This document shows positions 35,806 through 43,405 of a stretch of 64,000 nt of DNA, in pieces. Positions within the stretch are counted from its first letter, which is position 1. The number at the start of each line of letters is the position of its first letter. Both the position numbers and the translations under genes were made by a program. Where the stretch lies: contig NZ_CP065915.1 in assembly GCF_016134045.1 (NCBI RefSeq), forward strand, positions 1,178,001 through 1,242,000. Direction: 5' to 3'. The DNA comes from Pelagovum pacificum (lineage in GTDB: Bacteria; Pseudomonadota; Alphaproteobacteria; Rhodobacterales; Rhodobacteraceae). Below the pieces are notes generated by a model. It saw only the letters and a program-made list of their open reading frames with translations. It had not been told where the DNA came from and ran no database searches.

Positions 35806-36879
35806 ATGAGTGACGCGCTGACCCAGTGGACGACCTGGCGAGAGATCGGGGCCCAGCCTGACATCTGGCGGAGGTGGGAGCAGGACTTTGCGTTGCAGGA
35901 CGTGCGGGCGTGGATTGCGGGACTGGATGTCGATGAAGTCTGGTTCTGCGGTGCTGGCAGCTCTGCTTTTATCGGGGATATCGTCGCGAGCGGGATAAAA
36001 GGCGAGCGGCCTTTCCGTTCTGTTCCCACGACGGACCTGATCAGTCGGCCGGATTTCTATCTGTCGGACAGGCGTCCGTTAGTGGTCAGTTTCGGGCGGT
36101 CGGGAGGGAGCCCGGAGACGCTGGGGTCGTTCGACGCGCTCGACGTGCTCACGCCTGACGCGCCGCGACTGAACGTGACCTGCAATCCCGACGGGGCGCT
36201 CGCCAAGCGAAAGGCGACGGGGGAATGCGGGGTGGTGGTGCTGCCGCCGCAGGCGCTGGACCAAGGCTTTGCCATGACCTCCAGCTTCACGACGATGCTG
36301 CTGACTGCGCTTGCCCTGTTCGATGCCGAGTCGCGCCAGCGGCCGTTCACGCAGCTCGCCGATGCGCTCGATATCCTGCTGCCGGAGTTTACCGCACTCG
36401 CGTCCGATACCGATCGGCCATCGCGTATCGTCTTTCTCGGCACGGGCGCGATGTCCCACGCGGCGCGGGAATCGGCGCTGAAGGTCCTGGAGCTGACGGC
36501 AGGGCGCACGGCGGCGATCTGGGACAGCCCGCTCGGGTTTCGCCACGGGCCAATGAGTTTCGTCGACGACGAGACACGGATTGTGCTCTTCACCAGTCGC
36601 GAGCCGCAGGCTGCGCGCTATGAGGCCGACTTGCTGGACGAGCTGTCGCGGCAATTCCCCGGGCAGGGCCTGACGACCGTGGGGGCGAATGCGGATTTCG
36701 ACCCGAACGTCGATCTCCCCGACGCGTGGCTGACACCGATCGCTGTCGCTCTCGCACAGGTGCTTGGCGTGACCTGGTCCGATCGACTCGGCCTTGATGT
36801 GGATGATCCGTTCGCCGGCAAAGGCACGCTGTCCCGGGTCGTCAGCGGTGTGACGCTCTACCCCGTTCGCCGAAGCTGA
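35806..36879 (+). CDS. SIS-domain sugar isomerase/deaminase (AgaS-like)
   Basis: The 357-residue protein has two SIS domains: W-F-C-G-A-G-S-S-A-F-I-G-D near residue 47 and V-V-S-F-G-R-S-G-G-S-P-E-T near 92, then F-L-G-T-G-A-M-S-H-A-A-R-E-S-A-L-K-V-L-E-L in the second half. This fits AgaS-type ketose/aldose isomerases or deaminases of GalNAc/GlcN phosphate metabolism. It is divergent from the GH20 gene with a 139-base shared promoter region. GTG at 35803 is an alternative start. Confidence 0.88.
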   Translation: MSDALTQWTTWREIGAQPDIWRRWEQDFALQDVRAWIAGLDVDEVWFCGAGSSAFIGDIVASGIKGERPFRSVPTTDLISRPDFYLSDRRPLVVSFGRSGGSPETLGSFDALDVLTPDAPRLNVTCNPDGALAKRKATGECGVVVLPPQALDQGFAMTSSFTTMLLTALALFDAESRQRPFTQLADALDILLPEFTALASDTDRPSRIVFLGTGAMSHAARESALKVLELTAGRTAAIWDSPLGFRHGPMSFVDDETRIVLFTSREPQAARYEADLLDELSRQFPGQGLTTVGANADFDPNVDLPDAWLTPIAVALAQVLGVTWSDRLGLDVDDPFAGKGTLSRVVSGVTLYPVRRS

Positions 36880-36902
36880 CGGACAAACGTCCGCTAACGG
36901 AC
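36880..36902 (+). other. Overlapping small hairpins after the agaS-like gene
   Basis: CGGAC-AAAC-GTCCG and GTCCG-CTAA-CGGAC share an arm right after the stop codon, giving two mutually exclusive hairpins. No T-run follows on the plus strand. They separate this gene from the convergent hairpin array. Confidence 0.5.
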
Positions 36903-36933
36903 GGCATCGAAATCGTTTCCATGTCCTGAAAAT

Positions 36934-36975
36934 GAAAAACGGCGACGCCAGGGAGGAGGAGAGGCGCCGCCGTTT
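36934..36975 (-). terminator. Last array hairpin acting as intrinsic terminator
   Basis: The final unit has a 12-bp stem (36964-36975 with 36937-36948, one G-U) and on the minus strand runs straight into TTTTTCATTTT. It is therefore both an array unit and a plausible rho-independent terminator for the DUF1127-array transcript. Confidence 0.75.
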
Positions 36976-37435
36976 AAATCGTCAGACGCTCAGGGAGGAG
37001 GAGAGAGCGCCTTCCGATATGGTCCCGGTCCTGAGCCGCAGGGAGGAGGAGAGCGGCGTTCGGTCCGGGTCATCGATATCCCAGGGAGGAGGAGGGGCAC
37101 CGACGAAGTCTTGCGAAGCTCGCGGTGGCATCCAGGGAGGAGGAGAGGATGCCACCGCGTCTTTGCATCGCAGACCCCAGGGAGGAGGAGAGGAGCCTGC
37201 GAATAGGGTCCGAAGAGGCGTCGGGCTCAGGGAGGAGGAGAGAGCCCTTCGGTCTTCGGATCGGCGATCCCCAGGGAGGAGGAGAGGGAACCGCCGAAAC
37301 TGTTGGTCCTGGAAGGCGGCGACACCCAGGGAGGAGGAGAGGGTGCCGCCGCTTCTTCTAGGTGCGATCCGCTCAGGGAGGAGGAGAGAGCGAACCGCGC
37401 TCAGAGCTCTCAGGGAGGAGGAGAGAGAGCTCCGA
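36934..37435 (-). ncRNA. Array of eleven CcsR-like (cuckoo RNA) hairpins with CCUCCUCCC loops
   Basis: Read on the minus strand, the loop CTCTCCTCCTCCCTG occurs eleven times, each flanked by complementary arms. Loops are at 37411-37425, 37374-37388, 37327-37341, 37272-37286, 37228-37242, 37178-37192, 37133-37147, 37082-37096 (one base changed), 37039-37053, 36991-37005 and 36949-36963. Arms differ from unit to unit but pair (for example 12 bp perfect at 37121-37132/37148-37159); several non-Watson-Crick pairs are G-U only if the minus strand is transcribed. CcsR1-4 of Rhodobacter sphaeroides have the same loop and follow a DUF1127 gene, as here. The loop mimics an anti-Shine-Dalgarno sequence, so these RNAs may pair with ribosome sites or RNA-binding proteins. 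Confidence 0.9.
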
Positions 37436-37443
37436 ACCTTGAA

Positions 37444-37662
37444 TTACTTGCCGTAGGCGGCCTCACGGGCGATGCCACGGATTTGCGACCGGTGAACGCC
37501 GAGGTCGGCGAGATCGCGGTCGGTCAGCTGGCCGAGTTCGACCAGCGTTTGACGATAAACCTGATGACGGGCCTGGTGTTCCCGGAATTCGGAAACGAAG
37601 CCGTTGAAACGGGCGAAAAGGTTGTTGCCGGCGAGGCCGCGGGTGTCGGTATAGGTGGCCAT
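37444..37662 (-). CDS. DUF1127 protein, CcaF1-like
   Basis: The 72-residue protein ends L-V-E-L-G-Q-L-T-D-R-D-L-A-D-L-G-V-H-R-S-Q-I-R-G-I-A, the classic DUF1127 helix-turn-helix-like motif with basic and aromatic residues. AGGAG lies six bases before its ATG. The first array hairpin starts eight bases after its stop codon, so protein and hairpins are co-transcribed. In Rhodobacter sphaeroides the corresponding protein (CcaF1) binds RNA and influences CcsR maturation; the same job is inferred here from sequence type and position. Confidence 0.9.
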   Translation of the reverse strand: MATYTDTRGLAGNNLFARFNGFVSEFREHQARHQVYRQTLVELGQLTDRDLADLGVHRSQIRGIAREAAYGK

Positions 37663-37719
37663 GTTAGGCTCCTGCTGCTCAGTTCAAATTCGCTGCGCCG
37701 TTTGGCGCTCTCGAGACGA

Positions 37720-37747
37720 TAGATAGGGAAATGCTGCAGCCGCACAA
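37720..37747 (-). promoter_or_regulatory. Candidate RpoH-type promoter of the DUF1127-array operon
   Basis: On the minus strand TTGTGC (37747-37742) and TATCTA (37725-37720) are separated by 16 bases, and the -10 reads CCCTATCT, resembling heat-shock sigma factor sites. The corresponding R. sphaeroides operon is RpoHI/RpoHII dependent. The match is by eye only. Confidence 0.5.
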
Positions 37748-37936
37748 TCCGTCACGTGCTCAACGCTGCCATGCAGAAAGTGCAAGGGATACGAATAATC
37801 GCTCGCGAAAGGCCAATGGTGAAAATTTTAGCGGAGTGTGAATGGATTCTCACCCTGGAACCCATATCTCGGAATTGAATGCCCGATTTGGACCAAATAT
37901 CGACGACTGCGGGTGTAACTAAAAGGTAACGGCACG

Positions 37937-39007
37937 ATGGCAAAAGAAGCTGTGCTCGAGGCACTGGAAAGAATCGGACTGCCGGACGGGGGCACGCTGG
38001 TCAGCCGGGACATGGTTCGCGCGCTCGCGGTCGAGGGTGGCGCGGTCAGATTCGTCATCGAAGCCCCGACGCCGGACATGGCCCGCGCGATGGAGCCGGT
38101 CCGCGCGGCGGCGGAACGTGTGGTGAAGGAGCTCGACTGGGTAACGTCGGTCTCCGTCGTGCTGACGGCGCACGGGCCGAAGGAAGCGCCGCCGGAGCCG
38201 GCGCCGTCACTGAAGGTCGGCCGGCACCCGACGAAGTCCGACGGGCCGGCGAAGGTCGCGGGGGTCGATCGCATCATCGCGGTCGGCTCCGGCAAGGGCG
38301 GCGTGGGCAAGTCGACCGTGGCGACGAACCTCGCGGTCGCGATGGCGCGGGAAGGGCGGCGGGTCGGGCTGCTCGACGCAGATATATACGGACCCTCCGT
38401 TCCCCGGATGATGGGGCTCGAGACCCGGCCGGCCTCTCCGGACGGCGAACATATCGAGCCTTTGCGGGCGCACGGTGTCACGTTCATGTCCATCGGGCTG
38501 ATGCTCGAGGAGGGCAAACCGGTGATCTGGCGCGGTCCGATGCTGATGGGCGCGCTGCAACAGCTGCTCGGCCAGACGAACTGGGGCGAGCTCGACACGC
38601 TGATCGTCGACCTGCCTCCGGGGACGGGGGACGTGCAGCTGTCGCTCTGCCAGAAGTTCACCATCTCGGGCGCGGTGGTCGTCTCGACGCCGCAGGACGT
38701 CGCACTGTTGGATGCGCGCAAGGCGCTGGCGATGTTCGAAACGCTCAAGACGCCGGTCCTCGGCCTGATCGAGAACATGAGCACATATATATGTCCCAAC
38801 TGCGGGCACGAGGCGCACCTCTTCGGTCATGGCGGCGTTGCGACGGAGGCGGAGAAGCTGTCGCTGCCGTTCCTGGCGTCGCTGCCGATCGACCTCGACA
38901 CGCGACTCGGCGGTGACGGCGGCGTGCCGGTCGCGGCGGGCGACGGCCCGATGGCGGAGAACTACCGGCGGCTGGCGCGGCGTTTCATCGACGGCGGCAT
39001 GGGGTAG
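37937..39007 (+). CDS. apbC: Mrp/NBP35-family iron-sulfur carrier ATPase (ApbC)
   Basis: The 356-residue P-loop protein has an N-terminal DUF59/MIP18-like segment (residues 1-80), a Pro-rich linker, then the deviant Walker A G-S-G-K-G-G-V-G-K-S-T near residue 117, D-A-D-I-Y-G-P-S-V and the iron-sulfur C-P-N-C-G motif near 281. It binds and transfers [4Fe-4S] clusters. It stands alone with a strong terminator after it; the 274-base gap upstream separates it from the divergent DUF1127 gene. Confidence 0.95.
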   Translation: MAKEAVLEALERIGLPDGGTLVSRDMVRALAVEGGAVRFVIEAPTPDMARAMEPVRAAAERVVKELDWVTSVSVVLTAHGPKEAPPEPAPSLKVGRHPTKSDGPAKVAGVDRIIAVGSGKGGVGKSTVATNLAVAMAREGRRVGLLDADIYGPSVPRMMGLETRPASPDGEHIEPLRAHGVTFMSIGLMLEEGKPVIWRGPMLMGALQQLLGQTNWGELDTLIVDLPPGTGDVQLSLCQKFTISGAVVVSTPQDVALLDARKALAMFETLKTPVLGLIENMSTYICPNCGHEAHLFGHGGVATEAEKLSLPFLASLPIDLDTRLGGDGGVPVAAGDGPMAENYRRLARRFIDGGMG

Positions 39008-39032
39008 GGCGCCCCGACAGTCGGACATCCGG

Positions 39033-39064
39033 ATGCCGGTCCCTCTGCGGGGCCGGCATTTTTT
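39033..39064 (+). terminator. Rho-independent terminator of apbC
   Basis: ATGCCGGTCCC and GGGGCCGGCAT pair over 11 positions (one G-U) around TCTGC and are followed by six T. It begins 25 bases after the apbC stop. Confidence 0.92.
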
Positions 39065-39791
39065 GTCTCTACCTTCCCGAACCGAGCAAATCGGCGGTCG
39101 CTGGCCGGTCACATCGCGCGATCACGGCCTGAAATCATCACTTGGGGAGGTCCATGGAACTTCATGGTCCGCGTTGGGTCGGGGCAGTCCGGCAGCCCCG
39201 TGAGAGGGCCGTTTCGGGGGTTTGATGGTCCCGAGAGGGGATCAGTGGGGAACCTGCGGGATTTCATGGAACCGCCCGGACGAGCCCAAAAAGTTGTGGA
39301 TAATGGTGTTCGCGCGCATCTGTTGCCTTGATCGTGATCCTGAAGACACAGCCGCGTTACTCCACAGCTGGTAGAATCGGGGCTGTGAATACCAGATTTA
39401 GTATCGTGCGGCCGTCAGGGTGATAAATACACCCTTCCCGAGCTGATCCGACTTTTCTGTGTCGGACCATGAGATTCAGTTAATTCCCGTCTCGATCCAT
39501 GAATTCCCAGATTCCGATTGCCCGGGCCGGTTGGTCATGGCAAACCTGTTTCCAGAAAGAGGGACTACAAAAAAACGAACCAACGCAGGTTTCATACAGG
39601 CAACCCCGCTTTCTTAAAAACAGAATCCGACGCGGAGCGCAGAGCAGCATCCCCCCAGGTGTGCGCAGCGTGATCGGACTTTCCCGCGAGGGACCGGCGG
39701 CGGATCGAGCAGTAGGCAGCAGTTCGATCCGCCGTTCGTGTTTTCAGCGGCAACGATAACTCCGGGGGATGCGGGACGGGTCAGCGGCACT
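39065..39791 (+). promoter_or_regulatory. Long non-coding leader upstream of mraZ
   Basis: About 730 bases carry no convincing gene. Visible elements: TGGGG/ATGGAAC clusters at 39141-39169 and 39245-39272 that could be MraZ-type TGGGN boxes; a perfect DnaA box (TGTGGATAA, 39295-39303); CACAGCC/GGCTGTG arms around 39346-39386; a GGGTG-CACCC hairpin at 39418-39434; and a TCCGAC-GTCGGA hairpin at 39447-39466. It is AT-richer than the genes around it and probably holds the dcw promoter and a long 5' UTR. Confidence 0.5.
39295..39303 (-). promoter_or_regulatory. Perfect DnaA box in the mraZ leader
   Basis: The minus strand reads TTATCCACA, the consensus DnaA site. A near match (CTATCCACA) is at 40788-40796 inside rsmH. 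One such match is expected by chance in roughly 130 kb, so function is only possible. Confidence 0.4.
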
Positions 39792-40289
39792 GTGACTCAA
39801 GTCAAAGGCTTCACAGGCACTCACACCCTAAAGGTGGATACGAAGGGACGGGTTTCTGTCCCTGCCGCCTTCCGTCGCATCCTTGCTGAAGCTGACTCCA
39901 CCTACACCGACGGCGGCTCTGCCAAGTTCTTCCTGGCCTATGGTGCACACCTTAAGGACCGGCTCGAGATCTATACTGTCGAGGAATTCGCCCGCCGGAT
40001 CGAGCAGATCAACGGCATGGCGGCTGGCAGGAACAAGACATTCATGCAGGAAGTCCTGCTCTCTTCCAGCGACGAGATGGAAGTCGACAAGGACGGCCGC
40101 ACGATTCTTCCCAAGGCCCACCGCGAGAAGCTGGGCCTCGACAGCGGTGAGCTGCTGTTCAAGGGGATGGGCGACCACATCGTCGTCTGGGCCAAGGACA
40201 CCTACGAGGCCACGCGCGGCGCGAAGGTCGCGCAGATGGCGGCCGAGCTCGGCGACGATTTCGACATCATGCAGCTTGTCGGCGGGTAG
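39792..40289 (+). CDS. mraZ: Division/cell-wall cluster transcriptional repressor MraZ
   Basis: The product, 165 residues from GTG at 39792 (VTQVKGFTGTHTLKVDTKGR), has two AbrB/SpoVT-like repeats: T-L-K-V-D-T-K-G-R-V-S-V-P-A-A-F-R near residue 12 and E-M-E-V-D-K-D-G-R-T-I-L-P-K-A-H-R near 97. MraZ binds TGGG repeats before its own gene and represses the dcw operon. The start is not secure: GTG at 39738 is in frame and neither has a strong ribosome site. rsmH follows three bases after the stop. Confidence 0.92.
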   Translation: MTQVKGFTGTHTLKVDTKGRVSVPAAFRRILAEADSTYTDGGSAKFFLAYGAHLKDRLEIYTVEEFARRIEQINGMAAGRNKTFMQEVLLSSSDEMEVDKDGRTILPKAHREKLGLDSGELLFKGMGDHIVVWAKDTYEATRGAKVAQMAAELGDDFDIMQLVGG

Positions 40290-40292
40290 GCC

Positions 40293-41258
40293 ATGAGTAC
40301 GGCCGCAGCCCCCCACGTTCCCGTCCTGATCCGGCCGCTCATCGAAGCGGTCGCGCCTGTCTCCGGGACCTGGCTTGACGGGACGTTCGGGGCAGGGGGC
40401 TACACGCGTGCGCTACTGGACGCGGGTGCTGAAAACGTTATCGGGATCGACCGCGATCCGCTGGCCGCCGAGATGGCCGGCTGGGTCGCGGATGATCCGC
40501 GTATCGCCCTGATTCAAGACACTTTTTCCAACCTTGACGATCATGCGTCCGAGCTCGACGGAATCGTTCTCGACCTCGGTGTCAGCTCGATGCAACTCGA
40601 CCAGGCGGAGCGTGGATTCTCCTTCAATACGGACGGGCCGCTCGACATGCGGATGAGCCAGGACGGGCCCTCTGCCGCCGATCTGGTCAATGATCTGGAC
40701 GAGGGTCCGATTGCGGACATCCTTTTTCACTACGGGGAAGAGCGCGCCTCGCGTCGGATCGCCAAGGCCATCGTGCGGGAGCGCCCGCTATCCACAACCG
40801 GACAGCTGACCGCCATCGTCGAGAAATGCCTGCCGCGCCCGAAGCCGGGGCAAAGCCACCCCGCGACGCGGACGTTCCAGGCGCTGCGGATCGCGGTGAA
40901 CAATGAATACGGAGAGCTCGCCGAGGGTCTGATGGCGGCGGAACGTGCGCTGAAGCCGGGGGGCATGCTGGCCGTCGTGACGTTCCATTCCATCGAGGAC
41001 CGCATGGTGAAGCGATTCTTCCAGCTTCGGTCGGGTCGGACGGGCGGCGGCAGCCGTCACGCGCCCGCCGTGCAGGAGATCACGCCCGCGTTCGAGCTGG
41101 TGACGCGCAAGGCCGTCGGACCGGACGACCGCGAACTGGCGGAGAACCCGCGGTCGCGGTCGGCGAAGCTGCGGGTCGGGCGTCGCACCGACGCGCCCGC
41201 CGAAGAGATCGACAGAAAGCTTCTCGGGATGCCCGTCGTGAAGGGATTCGTTCAATGA
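40293..41258 (+). CDS. rsmH: 16S rRNA (cytosine1402-N4)-methyltransferase
   Basis: The 321-residue enzyme methylates C1402 in the ribosomal decoding centre. [15 protein letters not shown] is the SAM-binding region, followed by [15 protein letters not shown] and R-I-A-V-N-N-E, all standard RsmH motifs. The stop overlaps ftsL (ATGA). Confidence 0.96.
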   Translation: MSTAAAPHVPVLIRPLIEAVAPVSGTWLDGTFGAGGYTRALLDAGAENVIGIDRDPLAAEMAGWVADDPRIALIQDTFSNLDDHASELDGIVLDLGVSSMQLDQAERGFSFNTDGPLDMRMSQDGPSAADLVNDLDEGPIADILFHYGEERASRRIAKAIVRERPLSTTGQLTAIVEKCLPRPKPGQSHPATRTFQALRIAVNNEYGELAEGLMAAERALKPGGMLAVVTFHSIEDRMVKRFFQLRSGRTGGGSRHAPAVQEITPAFELVTRKAVGPDDRELAENPRSRSAKLRVGRRTDAPAEEIDRKLLGMPVVKGFVQ

Positions 41259-41611
41259 GGATGATGCTTTACCTCGTCACCGCGCTTGGCGTGATCGCGC
41301 TGGCCTTCTGGGCCTACGACCAGAACTACCGCACGCAGGCGGCGATCCGCGACGTGCGCGAGCTGCACCGCGAGATCGGCACCGCGCATGAACGGCTGAA
41401 CGTGCTGAAGGCGGAGTGGGCCTATCTCAACCGCCCCGACCGGCTGCGCGACCTGACCGAGCTGAACTACTCCCGACTGGAGTTGCTGCCGCTGATGCCC
41501 GACGGGTTCGGCCGCATCGACGAGGTCAACTTCCCGATTCCGCCGCTGAGCCCGATCCTCGACCCGGTCGAGATCGCCTCGCAGAACGCAGACGGGGAGG
41601 AATTCCCATGA
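41255..41611 (+). CDS. ftsL: Cell division protein FtsL
   Basis: The 118-residue bitopic protein has a short cytoplasmic start, one transmembrane helix (residues 3-20), then a coiled-coil leucine-zipper region ([24 protein letters not shown]). This is the FtsL form of alphaproteobacteria. It sits between rsmH and ftsI with ATGA overlaps on both sides, as expected. Confidence 0.9.
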   Translation: MRMMLYLVTALGVIALAFWAYDQNYRTQAAIRDVRELHREIGTAHERLNVLKAEWAYLNRPDRLRDLTELNYSRLELLPLMPDGFGRIDEVNFPIPPLSPILDPVEIASQNADGEEFP

Positions 41612-43389
41612 CCCGCAGACCGCTTCGCCCGCTCGCCCGGATCCTCAAGGCCCGTGCCGAGGGCGGCAACCCGGACGCGATCGAGGCCGAGAACCTGCGC
41701 CTGCGCCACGAGGAGATGCGCGACAAGGCCCGCGCGCGGGCCGAGGGGCGGCTCGTCGTGCTCGGCGCGATGTTCTTCCTCGCCTTCGCGACGGTCGGCG
41801 GCCGGATGGGCGTGCTCGCCGCGTCCGAAAGCTCCGAACCGCAGGTGAGCGCGGGCGGCAACCCGATCATCGGCACGCGCGCCGACATCGTCGACCGCAA
41901 CGGCCGGATACTCGCCACCAACCTCGAGACCCATTCGCTCTATGCCCACCCGCAGGACATCCAGAACGCCGAGGCCGCGGCGCGCGGCCTTGTCGAGATC
42001 TTCCCGGAGCTGAAGTACGAGGACCTCTACGAGCTGTTCACCGGCGACCGCCGCTTCGACTGGATTCGTCGCGAGATCAGCCCCGAGCAGATGCAGGCGG
42101 TGCACGAGATCGGCGATCCCGGCCTGCTGTTCGGCCCGCGCGAGATGCGGCTCTACCCGAACGGGTCGGTGGCCGCGCATATCCTCGGCGGCGCCTCCTA
42201 CGGCACCGAGGGCGTGAGCTCCGCCGAGGTGATCGGCGTCGCGGGTGTCGAGAAGTACTTCGACAACTACCTGCGCGACCCGGCGAACGAGGGTGCGCCG
42301 CTGGAATTGTCGGTTGACCTCACGGTGCAGGCGGCGGTCGAACGGGTGCTTCAGGGCGGCATGACGCTTATGAACGCCAAGGGTGCGGCGGCGACGGTGA
42401 TGAACGTCCACACCGGCGAAGTCATTGCGCTGGCGAGCCTCCCGGACTTCGATCCCAACAAGCGACCGGTGCCGCCGCCCGGCGACCGCGACGACAGCCC
42501 GCTCTTCAACCGCGCGATGCAGGGCGTCTACGAGCTGGGTTCGGTCTTCAAGATCTTCACGGCCGCGCAGGCGATCGAGGCCGGGCTCGTCTCGCCCAGC
42601 ACGATGATCGACACGAAGGGGCCGTTCTACTGGGGCCGCTTCCCGATCCGCGACAGCCACCGGATGCCCGACGAGATGTCTGTGTTCGAAGTTGTGACGG
42701 AAAGCTCGAACGTCGGCACGGCGCGGATCGCGCAGATGATCGGCGTGACGCGCCAGCAGGAATTCCTGCGCACGCTCGGCCTGCTTGATCCGACGACGGT
42801 CGAGATGGTCGAGGCGCCGACCGCGCGCCCGCTGCTGCCGCCGAACTGGTCGGAGCTCTCGACAATCACGATCTCCTACGGGCACGGCCTGTCCGTGTCG
42901 CAGCTCCATATCGCGCAGGCCTACGCGTCGCTGCTGAACGGCGGCACGCGGGTCACGCCGACGCTGGTGCGCCGGACGGGCGCGCCGGTGGTCGGTGAGC
43001 GGGTGGTGTCCGAGCAGACCTCGCGCGTCGCGCGCGAGATGCTGCGCGGTGTCGTCACCGGCGGGACCGCATCGCTGGCCGACGTGCCGGGTTACGAGGT
43101 GGGCGGCAAGACCGGCACCGCCGACAAGCCGACCCCGCGCGGCGGCTACTATGACGACCGGGTGATCGCGAGCTTCGCCTCGATCTTCCCGGCGAGCGAT
43201 CCGGAGTACGTCCTCGTCGTGACGCTCGACGAGCCGATGATCTCGATTCTCGACGAGCCACGCCGCACGGCGGGCTTCACCGCCGCACCGCTTGGGGCGG
43301 AACTGATCCGTCGCGTCGCGCCGCTGCTTGGCATGCGGCCGGACGTTGAAACCTCCGTCCCGCTGGGTGTATCACTCACCGCGCAATAA
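41608..43389 (+). CDS. ftsI: Penicillin-binding protein 3 (FtsI)
   Basis: The 593-residue septal transpeptidase has an N-terminal cytoplasmic Arg-rich segment, one membrane helix near residues 48-65, the PBP dimer domain (I-G-T-R-A-D-I-V-D-R-N-G-R) and the transpeptidase with E-L-G-S-V-F-K (SxxK), S-S-N and G-G-K-T-G-T motifs in order. GGGGAGG lies seven bases before the ATG at 41608. The longer upstream frame overlaps ftsL and is not used. Confidence 0.96.
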   Translation: MTRRPLRPLARILKARAEGGNPDAIEAENLRLRHEEMRDKARARAEGRLVVLGAMFFLAFATVGGRMGVLAASESSEPQVSAGGNPIIGTRADIVDRNGRILATNLETHSLYAHPQDIQNAEAAARGLVEIFPELKYEDLYELFTGDRRFDWIRREISPEQMQAVHEIGDPGLLFGPREMRLYPNGSVAAHILGGASYGTEGVSSAEVIGVAGVEKYFDNYLRDPANEGAPLELSVDLTVQAAVERVLQGGMTLMNAKGAAATVMNVHTGEVIALASLPDFDPNKRPVPPPGDRDDSPLFNRAMQGVYELGSVFKIFTAAQAIEAGLVSPSTMIDTKGPFYWGRFPIRDSHRMPDEMSVFEVVTESSNVGTARIAQMIGVTRQQEFLRTLGLLDPTTVEMVEAPTARPLLPPNWSELSTITISYGHGLSVSQLHIAQAYASLLNGGTRVTPTLVRRTGAPVVGERVVSEQTSRVAREMLRGVVTGGTASLADVPGYEVGGKTGTADKPTPRGGYYDDRVIASFASIFPASDPEYVLVVTLDEPMISILDEPRRTAGFTAAPLGAELIRRVAPLLGMRPDVETSVPLGVSLTAQ

Positions 43390-43405
43390 ACGCGGGGGGC
43401 GCGCC

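Noticed and set aside
33852..36029. A longer GH20 frame reaching 36029
   Set aside because: It crosses the divergent agaS-like gene; ATG 35666 has a good ribosome site and begins the plausible protein.
36949..37425. CRISPR-like regular repeats
   Set aside because: The repeat is only 15 bases, the flanks pair with each other as stems, spacing varies and there are no cas genes.
36932..37456. A plus-strand 174-residue frame through the hairpin array encoding repeated R-E-E-E-R
   Set aside because: It is the antisense of the CU-rich loops; no ribosome site fits, and the stems explain the sequence on the other strand.
39140..39500. RNase P RNA or another large structural RNA before mraZ
   Set aside because: The conserved GAGGAAAGTCC and other rnpB signatures are not present.
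39499..39759. An 86-residue frame in the mraZ leader
   Set aside because: It has no ribosome site, no recognisable domain and lies in an AT-richer non-coding stretch.
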